Positions 7,135 to 15,973 are shown, numbered from the stretch's first letter. The stretch is 64,000 nt of DNA from Chthonomonas sp. UBA2362 (GCA_002344135.1 DDTO01000001.1:1-64000); one strand, 5' to 3'. Made by a program: numbers and translations. The notes: a model not told the origin generated them from the sequence alone.

Positions 7135-8126
7135 TGGAACTGGCCGGCATCCCCTTGTGGATATGGGGCGGGTTCTTGGGCTTCGTCCTGCTCATGCTCG
7201 CCCTCGATCTCGGCGTGTTCCATCGCCAGGCGCATCGCATCGCGATCAAGGAGGCTCTCGTCTGGAGCGGTATCTGGATCGGGCTTGCGCTCGCATTCAA
7301 CGCACTGATCTTCGCCTCTTGGGACCGAATCCAGCCCGGCTCGGACTACACGAACTCCGAAGCCGGGTTCGCCTTCCTGGCCGGGTACCTGATCGAGAAG
7401 GCCTTGAGCGTGGACAACATTTTCGTTTTCCTGCTCATCTTTGGCTACTTCGCCGTACCCGACAAGTACCAGCACCGGGTGCTGTTCTGGGGGATCCTCG
7501 GGGCGCTCTTCTTCCGCGCCCTCTTCATCGCTGCCGGAGCGACCTTGCTCGAGCGCTTTCATTGGACGATGATCCTATTCGGGGTCTTCTTGATCTTCAC
7601 CGGCATCAAGATGGTGACCCAACAGCACAAGACTCTGGACCCCGAAAGGAACCCCTTCGTACGCCTCATCCGCCGGGTAATGCCGGTGACAGAGCAATAC
7701 GACGGCCAGCGCTTCTTCACTCGCGTCGGGGGCAAGCTTTGGGCCACGCCGCTCTTTCTGGTGCTCCTCGTGGTCGAGTTCACAGACATTATCTTCGCGG
7801 TCGATTCTATCCCCGCGATCTTCGCTATCACTTCCGACCCGTTTATCGTTTTTACTTCGAACGTCTTCGCGATTCTGGGCTTGCGTGCGCTGTTCTTCGC
7901 GCTGGCGGGGCTGATGCAGATGTTTCACTACCTCAGCTATGGGCTTTCGGCGATACTCGTCTTCGTGGGGTTGAAAATGCTCTACGGATACGGTGAGAAA
8001 TCGGTCTTCCCCGACTGGCCGAAGTTCCCCGTTTTCTTGTCGCTCGGGGTGATCGCAGCGATCCTCGGGGCGGCGATCGTCCTTTCTATCCGACGACCGC
8101 CGGAGCCGGAAACGACCGGGGCGTGA
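7134..8126 (+). CDS. TerC/Alx family integral membrane protein, probable Mn2+ exporter
   Basis: 330 residues with about nine membrane helices. Family motifs with acidic residues inside helices are visible: ALDLGVFHR near residue 25, LIEKALSVDNIFVFLLIF near 85-100 and VVEFTDIIFAVDSIPAIFAI near 205-225. TerC/Alx proteins have been linked to manganese export and to metal loading of secreted proteins. The Mn2+ riboswitch upstream supports export here. The ATG at 7134 overlaps the stop of the zinc-ribbon gene. The gene runs convergently up to the methyltransferase gene with no gap. Confidence 0.9.
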   Translation: MELAGIPLWIWGGFLGFVLLMLALDLGVFHRQAHRIAIKEALVWSGIWIGLALAFNALIFASWDRIQPGSDYTNSEAGFAFLAGYLIEKALSVDNIFVFLLIFGYFAVPDKYQHRVLFWGILGALFFRALFIAAGATLLERFHWTMILFGVFLIFTGIKMVTQQHKTLDPERNPFVRLIRRVMPVTEQYDGQRFFTRVGGKLWATPLFLVLLVVEFTDIIFAVDSIPAIFAITSDPFIVFTSNVFAILGLRALFFALAGLMQMFHYLSYGLSAILVFVGLKMLYGYGEKSVFPDWPKFPVFLSLGVIAAILGAAIVLSIRRPPEPETTGA

Positions 8127-8915
8127 TCAGGGTCGCCGGAAGTAGAGCGCGGCGCCGAAAATGCCCGAGTGGTTCGTGAACGTGACGTGCAAGTCGGTCA
8201 CTCCCTTCTGCTGCAAGATGTACATCACCTGGTTCAGGTTGTACACGTTCATCTGCATGGGAGGCTCGCGAAGTGACAGGTCGGGGCGGCCGATGAGCTT
8301 CTTCACGAGCCGCTTCGCTCCCTTGATCAGTTTCGGCTGCTCTTTGAAACCGTGCCGCATCGAAGGCGGAGGAACCCCCAGGGTCTCCCTACACTCTTCG
8401 TGCGCGTAGGTCATCTGCAGATAGCCGATTCCGCCAGAGGCCAGATGATCGACGAGACGCTCGATGATCACCGTGCCGCGCTCCGGAGGAATGTGCTGAA
8501 TCACGATGTGCGAATAGACAAAGTCGAACTCTCCCTTCAGCAGGGAGAGCCGATCATCGGATTTCAGCAGCGTGACATTGTTCAGGGAGAATTCTTCGCA
8601 GTTCTTTCGCGCTTCTTCCAGCATGGACTCGGACACATCGATTCCAGTCACTTCTTCGGCGATTCGGGCAGTGGCGATGAGCAGTCGACCGACCCCGCAC
8701 CCGAAATCGAGGGCGCGCTTGGGCTCGAAATCCGGGTCGATGTGGCGTCGGCAGTAGTCGATCCAGCGGCGGACATCGCCCTCACCGGTTCGAAAGAACT
8801 CGGCTCGCGACTCGTTTGTCATCCGACCGAGCCGAAACTGATCCATCGTGCAAACCCCGAAGTAGGGATCGTTCTCACCCCAAATCTCCCAATCGGAATC
8901 AGTGTCGCGGCTCAT
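8127..8915 (-). CDS. Class I SAM-dependent methyltransferase
   Basis: 262 residues. SAM-binding motif I is ALDFGCGVGRLLIATARIAEEVTGIDVSE (about residues 65-95). The acidic motif-II residue is the D of GIDVSE, and FDFVYSHIVIQHIPPERG is motif IV. The N terminus is unusual (DSDWEIWGENDPYFGVCTMDQFRL), as seen in methyltransferases found near glycan or polysaccharide genes, but no such neighbours are present. The substrate cannot be told. A TACAAT box 8 bases before the ATG and no Shine-Dalgarno suggest a leaderless message. Confidence 0.85.
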   Translation of the reverse strand: MSRDTDSDWEIWGENDPYFGVCTMDQFRLGRMTNESRAEFFRTGEGDVRRWIDYCRRHIDPDFEPKRALDFGCGVGRLLIATARIAEEVTGIDVSESMLEEARKNCEEFSLNNVTLLKSDDRLSLLKGEFDFVYSHIVIQHIPPERGTVIIERLVDHLASGGIGYLQMTYAHEECRETLGVPPPSMRHGFKEQPKLIKGAKRLVKKLIGRPDLSLREPPMQMNVYNLNQVMYILQQKGVTDLHVTFTNHSGIFGAALYFRRP

Positions 8916-8923
8916 AGCGGTGC

Positions 8924-8929
8924 ATTGTA
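8924..8929 (-). promoter_or_regulatory. -10 box, leaderless methyltransferase
   Basis: TACAAT on the minus strand, 8 bases from the start codon at 8915. Transcription should start at or one or two bases from the ATG. Confidence 0.5.
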
Positions 8930-9053
8930 CAGGGTTGCGCCGTGCAATCGAAAGAGAGCGCTACGGATTGCCGAGAGTCGCGCGAGGGCCTGTCCAGCGG
9001 GTATCATCCTCCCTTGCCGACCGCCCAGCCCGCGGCCGATTGGAAAACGCACC

Positions 9054-9335
9054 ATGCCTTTGGACAAGCAGATCAAGTCGAAAGCCATCGAGGACTACGC
9101 CCGCACCGAGGGGGACACCGGCTCGCCGGAGGTCCAGATCGCCGTCATGCAGGCCCGAATCCTGCAGATCACCGATCATCTTCGGACCCACAAGAAGGAC
9201 TTCCACTCCCGTCGAGGTCTGATGGTCCTCGTGGGCAAGCGTCGCCGCCTCGAAGGTTACCTGCGGAGGATCGACATTGCTCGATACCGCGCCCTGATCC
9301 AGAAGCTAGGTATTCGCGAAGTCCGCCCGAAGTGA
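9054..9335 (+). CDS. rpsO: 30S ribosomal protein S15
   Basis: 93 residues, close to the standard 89. Binds the central domain of 16S rRNA. Characteristic motifs are ARTEGDTGSPEVQIAVM, the HKKDFHSRRGLM segment that contacts rRNA and KRRRLEGYLRR. The start ATG at 9054 was chosen because family proteins begin just before the IEDYARTEGDTGSPE stretch; the frame is open far upstream. In many bacteria S15 represses its own translation through the mRNA leader; the 8916-9053 leader has no fold I can name. pnp, the common neighbour, is absent. Confidence 0.96.
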   Translation: MPLDKQIKSKAIEDYARTEGDTGSPEVQIAVMQARILQITDHLRTHKKDFHSRRGLMVLVGKRRRLEGYLRRIDIARYRALIQKLGIREVRPK

Positions 9336-9379
9336 CGCATCGCATTTCATAGCGGAATGAGGACGACGAGGCAGTCGTC

Positions 9380-9385
9380 TACAAT
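9380..9385 (+). promoter_or_regulatory. -10 box, near-leaderless lipoprotein gene
   Basis: TACAAT 9 bases before the ATG at 9395. A small hairpin (gacgac...gtcgtc, 9362-9379) sits just before it and may be a weak rpsO terminator. Confidence 0.45.
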
Positions 9386-9394
9386 TTCCACGCT

Positions 9395-10114
9395 ATGAAG
9401 AAGTTTCTCCTGCCAGCACTGCTGGCACTGCTTGCCTTGGGTTGTGGCGGCGATTCGACCCCACTAGGAACGGGTGCTCGGCATTCGGGCATCTACTCCG
9501 GCACCTACACCGACTCGCGGGGCAGGCTGGTCACTCTTCAGACCGAGCAAATCCATCGCGGAAACGTTCTGACCGGCGTCGCGCGCATCCAAGTCGGTGA
9601 CGAAATGTATCATGCCTCGCTTCGCGGGACCACTAACGGCGAGGCCCATTCGTGGACAGGGGTGCTGCCCGGCGACCAGGGACGACTCGCCGTCCGCGTG
9701 GCGGCCGACGGTTCGGCACAGGTAGAAGCCGAGGGAGAACTGAGCAGCGGAATGGGATCGATGGCAAAGACGGGGGCAGCCACCACCGACGACCTTTCCG
9801 GTACCTATACGATCACGTGGAACGCCCAGGGCTTCAGCGACAACTTCACCGTCGAAATCACCAACGTGAGCGGCGTCGATACGCTGCCGAACATCTACGT
9901 GAAGCTGCCCGACAACGGCGGCTTCGTCGCGTCCGGAACAGTGGTTGGCAACACGGTCGCCCTCACGTACTTCAGCGGCGCGGGGGCGAACGGCTTCCTC
10001 GCCAAGCTCTCTCCGACGGCGATCGGGCAGACCGGCAACGCCTCCTTCGAACTCATTGCCCCAGGGGGCGGCAAATTCACCGGCACCTGGACGATCACGC
10101 CGGGCGGCTCGTAA
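9395..10114 (+). CDS. Predicted lipoprotein of unknown function
   Basis: 239 residues. The N terminus is a lipoprotein signal: MKKFLLPALLALLALGCGGD, with the acylated Cys at 17. The body is beta-rich with two related-looking halves, SGIYSGTYTDSRGRLVTL and later LSGTYTITWNAQGF...GGGKFTGTWTIT. The GxYxGTYT / GTYTITW / GTWTI repeats suggest a beta-barrel or sandwich. No enzyme motif is seen. Single gene. Confidence 0.75.
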   Translation: MKKFLLPALLALLALGCGGDSTPLGTGARHSGIYSGTYTDSRGRLVTLQTEQIHRGNVLTGVARIQVGDEMYHASLRGTTNGEAHSWTGVLPGDQGRLAVRVAADGSAQVEAEGELSSGMGSMAKTGAATTDDLSGTYTITWNAQGFSDNFTVEITNVSGVDTLPNIYVKLPDNGGFVASGTVVGNTVALTYFSGAGANGFLAKLSPTAIGQTGNASFELIAPGGGKFTGTWTITPGGS

Positions 10115-10135
10115 CGCCTCGACCGTCGAGCCGCC
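10103..10135 (+). terminator. Inverted repeat across the lipoprotein stop codon
   Basis: GGCGGCTCG (10103-10111) and CGAGCCGCC (10127-10135) form a 9-bp stem with a 15-base loop. The stem begins inside the last codons of the lipoprotein gene. Only a weak T run (ttcct) follows, so termination is uncertain. It lies between convergent genes. Confidence 0.4.
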
Positions 10136-10163
10136 TTCCTGCTGCACGAGCCATCCGCGGGAC

Positions 10164-11252
10164 CTAGAGGGTGCCGCGGAGAGCCTGCTCGCGCTCGATT
10201 GACTCGAAGAGCGCCTTGAAGTTGCCTTTGCCGAAGCTCTTCGCCCCTTTGCGGTGGATGATCTCGTAGAACAGGGTCGGCCGGTCGGTGATCGGCTTGG
10301 TGAAGATCTGGAGCAGATACCCCTCGTCGTCGCGGTCGACCAGTATGCCCAGATCGGCCAAAACGTCGATGTCCTCGTCGATCGCCCCCACTCGGTCGGT
10401 GAGCATCTCATAGTAGGTCTTCGGCACCGAAAGGAACTGGATGCCACGGGCGCGGAGCCGAGAGACCGTATACACGATGTCGTCGGTACGCATGGCGACG
10501 TGCTGGACGCCGGCTCCACCGAAGAACTCGAGGTACTCGTCGATCTGGCTCTTCTTCTTGCCCGCCGCCGGCTCGTTGATCGGGAACTTCACCCGGCCGT
10601 TACCGGAGGCCATCACCTTGGACATTAGTGCCGTGTACTCGGTAGAGATGTCCTTGTCGTCGAACGAGATCATGTTCTTGAAGCCGAGAATGTCTTCGTA
10701 CCACTTGACCCAGACGTTCATTTTGCCGAGTTCGACATTTCCGACACAGTGGTCGATCTCGATCAGGCCGATCGGGTCGCCCGGCTGGTTCTCGGCTCGG
10801 AATCCGGGAAGGAACGGGCCCTTGTAGTGGTCGCGGTTGAGCAACGAGTGGACGGTATCTCCGTAAGTGCAGATCGAGGCAATGCGGACCTTTCCGAAAT
10901 CGTCTTCGAGGGTGTGAGGCTGGCGCCAGGCTTGAGCCCCGCGCGACGTGGCCGCCTGGAAAGCCCAATCGACGTCGTCGACTTCGAAAGCGATGTCCTG
11001 AACGAAGTCGCCGTGATAAGCAATGCGCTCGGCCATCGGGTGCCCCGGTCGCAAAGGAGCGCTGAAAACGAGCCTCAGCTCGTTCTGGTCGAGGACGTAA
11101 GACGCCTCTTCCCGGCTGCCGGTCTCAAGCCCGGCGTATCCGGTGATATCGAACCCGAAGGTGTGCTGGTAGAAAAAGGCCGACTGGCGGGCATTGTTGA
11201 CGTAGTGGCGGACATGGTCCACCCGGCGGATAGGAAAGGTGTCGGTGCTCAT
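10164..11252 (-). CDS. hppD: 4-hydroxyphenylpyruvate dioxygenase
   Basis: Fe(II) enzyme that converts 4-hydroxyphenylpyruvate to homogentisate in tyrosine breakdown, and also feeds tocopherol/plastoquinone-type synthesis in some organisms. About 362 residues in two vicinal-oxygen-chelate halves. Iron ligands lie in IEIDHCVGNV and GVQHVAMRTDDI, with Glu in LFYEIIHRKG. The C-terminal gate helix GKGNFKALFESIEREQ is present. I start at the ATG at 11252 (MSTDTFPIRRVDHV), preceded by ggaga; the frame continues 23 codons upstream. No homogentisate dioxygenase is nearby. Confidence 0.93.
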   Translation of the reverse strand: MSTDTFPIRRVDHVRHYVNNARQSAFFYQHTFGFDITGYAGLETGSREEASYVLDQNELRLVFSAPLRPGHPMAERIAYHGDFVQDIAFEVDDVDWAFQAATSRGAQAWRQPHTLEDDFGKVRIASICTYGDTVHSLLNRDHYKGPFLPGFRAENQPGDPIGLIEIDHCVGNVELGKMNVWVKWYEDILGFKNMISFDDKDISTEYTALMSKVMASGNGRVKFPINEPAAGKKKSQIDEYLEFFGGAGVQHVAMRTDDIVYTVSRLRARGIQFLSVPKTYYEMLTDRVGAIDEDIDVLADLGILVDRDDEGYLLQIFTKPITDRPTLFYEIIHRKGAKSFGKGNFKALFESIEREQALRGTL

Positions 11253-11338
11253 CGTTGTTGTCTCCAAGTCTTGCGTCGCTCGCCCCAATTTCCCTTGGCG
11301 GGAATACGGTCGATCGGGCAACGAAGAGCCTGACCTAG

Positions 11339-11344
11339 ATTATA
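11339..11344 (-). promoter_or_regulatory. Extended -10 promoter (TGATATAAT) for hppD
   Basis: A perfect TATAAT preceded by TGA on the minus strand, about 87 bases before the hppD start codon. It leaves a normal leader of about 80 bases with a ggaga ribosome site. Confidence 0.5.
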
Positions 11345-11437
11345 TCACCGGGTCTTCAGACGCTTGACCGCCCGCGCCGGGAGGCAACTTCCAAGACTGG
11401 GAGCAGAAAGCGCGGTCAAGCCCGCGCACTCCGAAAG

Positions 11438-11443
11438 TAGAAT
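11438..11443 (+). promoter_or_regulatory. -10 box, leaderless PAP2 gene
   Basis: TAGAAT exactly 6 bases before the ATG at 11450, so the predicted transcript starts on the start codon. Confidence 0.5.
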
Positions 11444-11449
11444 GCGGAC

Positions 11450-12031
11450 ATGCTGCCCTGGGATCAAGACCTCTTCGTCCGAATCAACACGTGGCCCGAT
11501 TCGCTGGCGCCGATGTTCGAGTTCTTCAGCGTCGGGATCAAGGGGCTCGCGCTCAAGATCATCCTGGGGGTCGTCGCAGTGGCGCTCTTGGCTTGGCCGA
11601 GAACCCGGTTGGCGACGATTCTCGCTCTCCTCTCCTGGCCGCTGGCCAATCTGATCACGGACATCCTCAAGAGCAGCCTGCCCATGCTTCGCCCCAGCGT
11701 CGACTTTCCCGAGGCGATCGTGCGGGTGGAGCGCCTGAGCAGTCCGGGAACCGCCAGCGCGCATGCGGCGAACATGATGGCCGTAGCCTTCGCCTTCATG
11801 ATCGGCCTTGCCCCGTTGCGAAAGACGACCTGGCCCCTGCGAGGGATTATCGCGGGGTGGTTCGTGGTGGCGATCTTGACCGGTCTGAGCCGCATCTACG
11901 TCGGCGTTCACTATCCGAGCCAAGTCCTGATCGGGTTCATCGTTGGCGCGGTGGCGGCAGTGATCGTGGCAGGGATCGGGCGAGCGATCGATGGCGCAAT
12001 CGCTCGCCGGCGGGAGGCGAATAGGACCTAA
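11450..12031 (+). CDS. PAP2-family membrane phosphatase
   Basis: 193 residues with about five membrane helices. Acid phosphatase signature: KSSLPMLRP (motif 1), SSPGTASAHAAN (motif 2 with SxH) and SRIYVGVHYPSQV (motif 3 with R and catalytic H). In motif 3 the usual Asp after HYPS is Gln, a mild deviation. Likely hydrolyses a lipid phosphate or undecaprenyl pyrophosphate at the outer face of the inner membrane; the substrate cannot be fixed from sequence. The end overlaps the response regulator on the other strand by 4 bases. Confidence 0.88.
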   Translation: MLPWDQDLFVRINTWPDSLAPMFEFFSVGIKGLALKIILGVVAVALLAWPRTRLATILALLSWPLANLITDILKSSLPMLRPSVDFPEAIVRVERLSSPGTASAHAANMMAVAFAFMIGLAPLRKTTWPLRGIIAGWFVVAILTGLSRIYVGVHYPSQVLIGFIVGAVAAVIVAGIGRAIDGAIARRREANRT

Positions 12032-12741
12032 GCGGCGTCCGATTCGGCGGCATGGAACTTGTAGCCGTAGCCGCGCAGGGTTAGGAGGTAGCGTGGCTTG
12101 AGCGGATCCTTCTCGATCTTCTTGCGAATCCGGTAGACGTAGACCTCGAGGCTGTTGCTGTTGAAGTCGATGTCGTAACCCCAGATGCTCTCGAACAGTG
12201 AGTCGCGAGGGACGGCAACGTCACGGTTCTTGGCCAGGTAGGCCAAGAGTTCGAACTCCCGGTTTGTCAGGTCGGCCGGCCGCCCTTCGACCAAGACCTG
12301 ACGTCGGCCAAAGTCGATCTGGAGGTCACCGACGACGATCCGATCCTCGCCATTGGGCATAGACGCCTCGGAGTATTCGCGCGCCCTGCGGAGTTGCGCT
12401 CGAACCCGCGCCAAAAGCTCGACCGGCTGGAAGGGCTTCGTCAGATAGTCGTCCGCACCCACCTCGAGCCCGACGACTTTGTCCATCGACTCCGACCGCG
12501 CGGTGAGCATGATCACCGGGAACCGCCACTTGGTGCGGAGCCTACGGCACAGGGCGACGCCGTCCATGCCTGGAAGCCCGACGTCGAGGATCGCGAGGTC
12601 GACCTTGGTGTCGTCCAACATGGCGAGAGCGTCTTCGCCCGAAGCGGCGGTCTCCGCATCGTAGCCGTTCTTGAGAAAGAACCTGCGCAGGTTCTCGAGG
12701 AGAAACCGGTCATCGTCGACGATCAAGAGTCTCGCGCTCAT
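12028..12741 (-). CDS. OmpR/PhoB-type response regulator
   Basis: 237 residues. The receiver domain has the acidic pair in LIVDDDR, phospho-acceptor D54 in LAILDVGLPGMDG, T in VIMLTAR and K in YLTKPFQP. The winged-helix DNA-binding domain starts near 130 with DLTNREFELLAYLAKNRDVAVPR and ends with VYVYRIRKKIEKDP...LLTLRGYGYKF. The start overlaps the upstream histidine kinase by 4 bases, so the two are a cognate pair. Target genes are not evident. Confidence 0.94.
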   Translation of the reverse strand: MSARLLIVDDDRFLLENLRRFFLKNGYDAETAASGEDALAMLDDTKVDLAILDVGLPGMDGVALCRRLRTKWRFPVIMLTARSESMDKVVGLEVGADDYLTKPFQPVELLARVRAQLRRAREYSEASMPNGEDRIVVGDLQIDFGRRQVLVEGRPADLTNREFELLAYLAKNRDVAVPRDSLFESIWGYDIDFNSNSLEVYVYRIRKKIEKDPLKPRYLLTLRGYGYKFHAAESDAA

Positions 12742-14921
12742 GGCAGTCCGTTCTTGCTCAGGGGTTCGGGAACCACGATCCGGAAGGTCGTGCCAACCTC
12801 GGCCGCGCTTTCCACGTCGATGCGCCAGCCGTGATCTTCCACGATCCGTCGAACGCTATAGAGTCCGAGCCCGAATCCCTCTGATCTAGTCGAGTGAAAG
12901 GGCTCGAAAAGTTGGGGAAGAACTTCGGGAGGGACGCCCTTCCCCGAATCATTGACCTCGAGAATCAGACCCTCGGGAGTGCGTCCGATCCGGAGCACGA
13001 TCTGGCCGCCCGCGGGGTCCATTGCCTGAACGGCATTGAGGATCAGGTTCACGAAAACGTGCTCCAGCTGATGCGTATCTGCGTAGACGAAGTGCGCTCC
13101 ATCGCCGGCTTCGATGCTTACGTCGATACCGGCCACCGACGTTTGGGCGTGGGTCAGCTCCACGACTCGGTCCAGCAGGTCGGTCAAGTCGACCTGCTCG
13201 CGGGTCACGAGGCGGGGACGGGCGTACGAGAGAAGGCGGTGGGCAAGCACATTGAATCGATCGATCTGAACTCGAATCGCCTGCCGCGTGGGCTCGATGT
13301 CGTCCGCGGCGTCAACTTCCATCGCGAGCGAACTCAGGATGTTGCGAATGTCGTGGGCGATGCTGGCAGCCAGAGTCCCGACCGCAGAGAGTTTCTCACT
13401 CTGAATCAGCCGGTCCTGGGTTGCACGAAGTTCTTCGTGGGCAACGATGAGCCTGCGCTGAAGAACGTGACCGCTGACGAGCAGGGAAACCTGGTCGATG
13501 AGCGCCTCCAGGTGTGTTCGATGATGCTCGTCTTCGAGAGGCGGCGCGGTCTGCCGCCCCAACGCGAGTATTGCCACCAACTGGCCGTTGGTCAGCAGCG
13601 GGATGGTCCCGACAAATCCGCATCCGAACAGCGAACCAAGAATGCCGGCCGGTCGTCGCTCGAATCGGATCGCTTGGATCGGATCGAGTCCTGCACTTTG
13701 CAGCAGGCGCCCCACATGCGGTTCTGAATCAATGGAAACCTCCACTCGGCGAGGCGTTGGGTCTTGGGCCCCGGTATGGGTTCCCACTAGGCGACCCTCC
13801 TCGACGACGAGAAGAGCCGCGGCAGAGTAGCCGAGCAAGCCGTGCAGCAGTCCGACCTGGCGTTCCACGACCTCGGCGGTGTCCTGGCTTTCTCCGATCA
13901 GGCGAAACGCGGCATTCATCGCCGAGAGAACTTGGTGTGTCGTCTCCAAGTCGGACCGCTGCTGTTCGACGATCGTCCTCTGGGTGGCCATACGCGCCTG
14001 AACCAGATTTTCCCGCTCGAGTTCGGTCCCGATCCTCATGGCCAGGAGGGAAAGGAAGCGGACGTCGTCCTCATCCACCGGAAGGTCCGAACGATCGTCC
14101 ATGAAGCAGATCGTGCCGATCGGCCGCGCTCGATTGTCCAGGATCGGCGCTCCCACGTAGCGCGTCAGCCCGAGTTGGGCGGGGAGGAGACCGGCGTAGA
14201 ACTTGTCCTGGCGAGCGTCTTGGATCCGAGTCGGCTGTGAGGTCTTGAGCGCGGTCTGGCAGTACGAATCCTTCAGCGCGTTCCGGCGAATGTGCTCGGT
14301 ACCTGGCTTCATGCCGGCGACGCACCGGAACTCCATCCAGCGTCCGTTACGGATGGAGAGCAACGCGATTGCGCCGTCGTAAAACTCGGAGACCTGGCTC
14401 GTGATGAAATGAAGCACCGTCGCAGGGTCGGGATGAACGAATGTGCTCATGTCGTAGAGGGCTCGACGAATTCGCTCGCTCTTGAAGTCGCGCGAGACGT
14501 CCCTGAACGTCCAGATACGCCCGATGATCTCCCCCGACGAGTCGAGCACTGGGCATGTCCGCCGACGAATCATGAGCGGAGGCGTGGTCAAGAGTTCCAA
14601 GTCGTCCTGGCACACCCGCATCGGCTCGCCATAGATGTCCATGAGCGTCTGCCGCCAAGCTTGCGGGTCGCGGAGCTTGGGGTAGACCAGCCTGCGGACG
14701 TCCTCGGGTTCGAGGGTCACCACTTCCTGGGGATCGAGTTCGAACAACTCGCCGAACTTGGCGTTGCAGGCCAGTGTCCGGTGGTCGAGATCGGTCAGCA
14801 TCACACCCTCGTCGGCGGCATGGAGCATCGAGCGCAGGATCGCGTCCGTCTCTCCCGGCAACATGGCGCGGCGAGCGACGTTCGCGTGGTCCAGTATCTG
14901 CTTGTTGACCGCCGAACGCAT
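12738..14921 (-). CDS. PAS/GAF multi-domain sensor histidine kinase
   Basis: 727 residues with no membrane helix, so probably cytoplasmic. In order: a PAS domain (about 25-150, ADEGVMLTDLDHRTLACNAKFGELF), a GAF domain (about 165-305, IGTICFMDDRS), a second GAF-like region (about 350-470), a coiled coil and the HisKA domain with phospho-acceptor H in GTLAASIAHDIRNIL. The ATPase domain has N box LILNAVQAM, DSGKGVPPE and GFGLGLYSVRRIVEDHG. It likely senses a small ligand or redox state. It is co-transcribed with the response regulator at 12028. Confidence 0.92.
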   Translation of the reverse strand: MRSAVNKQILDHANVARRAMLPGETDAILRSMLHAADEGVMLTDLDHRTLACNAKFGELFELDPQEVVTLEPEDVRRLVYPKLRDPQAWRQTLMDIYGEPMRVCQDDLELLTTPPLMIRRRTCPVLDSSGEIIGRIWTFRDVSRDFKSERIRRALYDMSTFVHPDPATVLHFITSQVSEFYDGAIALLSIRNGRWMEFRCVAGMKPGTEHIRRNALKDSYCQTALKTSQPTRIQDARQDKFYAGLLPAQLGLTRYVGAPILDNRARPIGTICFMDDRSDLPVDEDDVRFLSLLAMRIGTELERENLVQARMATQRTIVEQQRSDLETTHQVLSAMNAAFRLIGESQDTAEVVERQVGLLHGLLGYSAAALLVVEEGRLVGTHTGAQDPTPRRVEVSIDSEPHVGRLLQSAGLDPIQAIRFERRPAGILGSLFGCGFVGTIPLLTNGQLVAILALGRQTAPPLEDEHHRTHLEALIDQVSLLVSGHVLQRRLIVAHEELRATQDRLIQSEKLSAVGTLAASIAHDIRNILSSLAMEVDAADDIEPTRQAIRVQIDRFNVLAHRLLSYARPRLVTREQVDLTDLLDRVVELTHAQTSVAGIDVSIEAGDGAHFVYADTHQLEHVFVNLILNAVQAMDPAGGQIVLRIGRTPEGLILEVNDSGKGVPPEVLPQLFEPFHSTRSEGFGLGLYSVRRIVEDHGWRIDVESAAEVGTTFRIVVPEPLSKNGLP

Positions 14922-15090
14922 ACTGAGGCGTATTCTCCTCGGGTGGCATTAACGCCGAATTGCTTGTTCCTGAACGCCAGATGAATAGTATCCGATCGTT
15001 TCACCGGGAGGACCGCTGAGCACGCTCGCCGCACTAGTCCTCGTAGTACTGCTCACTCTCACCCGACTCGTAGTCATTCGGGCAGGGGCG

Positions 15091-15774
15091 GTGCGCGCTG
15101 CGCGCGGGCTGGGCGCCTCCGGAGCGGTAATCGCCGTGCTGTTCATGGTGGTCCAGCCGTTCGTCGTGCAACTGTATTTCGTCCCGACCCGTTCGATGGA
15201 GCCCACCCTGCGACCCGGAGACTTCGTGCTCGGCTTGAAGCGTCCGGGGTTGCTCGCTCTGGACGACGTCGTCGTCTTGCGTCCTCCGGAAGCTGTGAGA
15301 GACGACCGGCTGCACATCAAGCGCATCGTCGGCCTCCCCGGCGACGTCGTCGAGATCGCCGCGGGACGGCTGTTCCGCAACGGCCTTCCTGTCTTGGAGC
15401 CCTTTGCACGCGATATCGAGGGCGACTCCTTCAAGCTAGCGACGTACCGAGGCAAGACCATCCCCGTCCGCACCGGTCGAAGCGGACTCGCCAACTACGA
15501 CTCCGATGTTGCCCCGCCCTTCGCAGTGGGTTGGGACCGCGCGAAAGGGGCGTTCTCCGCGCTCGATCGCCTGACCTCGGAGCAGGCTCAAGCGCTGATC
15601 GAACTCCGGGGGGCAAAGGCTGCTCCGGTCCCGCCGGGGTACATCCTCGTGTTCGGCGACAACCGGCCAGGTTCCCAAGATAGCAGGCAATGGGGTTTGG
15701 TGCGCAAGGAGGACGTTGCGGCGAAGGTAGTTCGAGTTCTCTTTCCGTTCTCGCGCGCTGGAAGGCTGCCCTAA
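15091..15774 (+). CDS. lepB: Signal peptidase I
   Basis: Type I leader peptidase, 227 residues from the GTG at 15091. One N-terminal membrane helix (GAVIAVLFMVVQPFVVQLYFV) is followed by the catalytic Ser in VPTRSMEPTLRPGD and the general-base Lys in HIKRIVGLPGDVVEI. The box GYILVFGDNRPGSQDSRQWGLV follows. The frame is open upstream to 14989. A CTG at 15016 preceded by gggagga would add a second membrane helix (STLAALVLVVLLTLTRLVV), as in two-helix LepB enzymes, so the real start may be non-canonical. Removes signal peptides from the many exported proteins encoded here. Confidence 0.9.
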   Translation: MRAARGLGASGAVIAVLFMVVQPFVVQLYFVPTRSMEPTLRPGDFVLGLKRPGLLALDDVVVLRPPEAVRDDRLHIKRIVGLPGDVVEIAAGRLFRNGLPVLEPFARDIEGDSFKLATYRGKTIPVRTGRSGLANYDSDVAPPFAVGWDRAKGAFSALDRLTSEQAQALIELRGAKAAPVPPGYILVFGDNRPGSQDSRQWGLVRKEDVAAKVVRVLFPFSRAGRLP

Positions 15775-15783
15775 AAAGAAATA

Positions 15784-15808
15784 CGCTCCCATCAAAGCGA
15801 TGGGAGCG
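15784..15808 (+). terminator. Intrinsic terminator after signal peptidase gene
   Basis: CGCTCCCATC and GATGGGAGCG form a perfect 10-bp stem with a 5-base loop, 10 bases after the stop codon. A mixed T/C run (tctctcggtcggttctt) follows. The rest of the stretch to 15973 has no gene I can support. Confidence 0.75.
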
Positions 15809-15973
15809 TCTCTCGGTCGGTTCTTCGTTTCGTTGTTCCGCCCGGAGAGGAAGGAGGATATGCGTCACCTATTCGAACGCCGGGCATGGTCGTCAGGTTC
15901 CATTTCTCAAAGATCCGTTTAGGTTTTCCGCTGAAACCCCTTCAAAACGTGGGCCAAAAGTCCCGAAACGAAC

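Noticed and set aside
8941..9053. Possible autoregulatory leader of rpsO
   Set aside because: No pseudoknot or S15-site mimic could be built with confidence by eye.
15860..15922. Short frame of 20 residues after an aaggagg
   Set aside because: The purine run is only two bases from the ATG, too close for a ribosome site, and the peptide has no recognisable feature.
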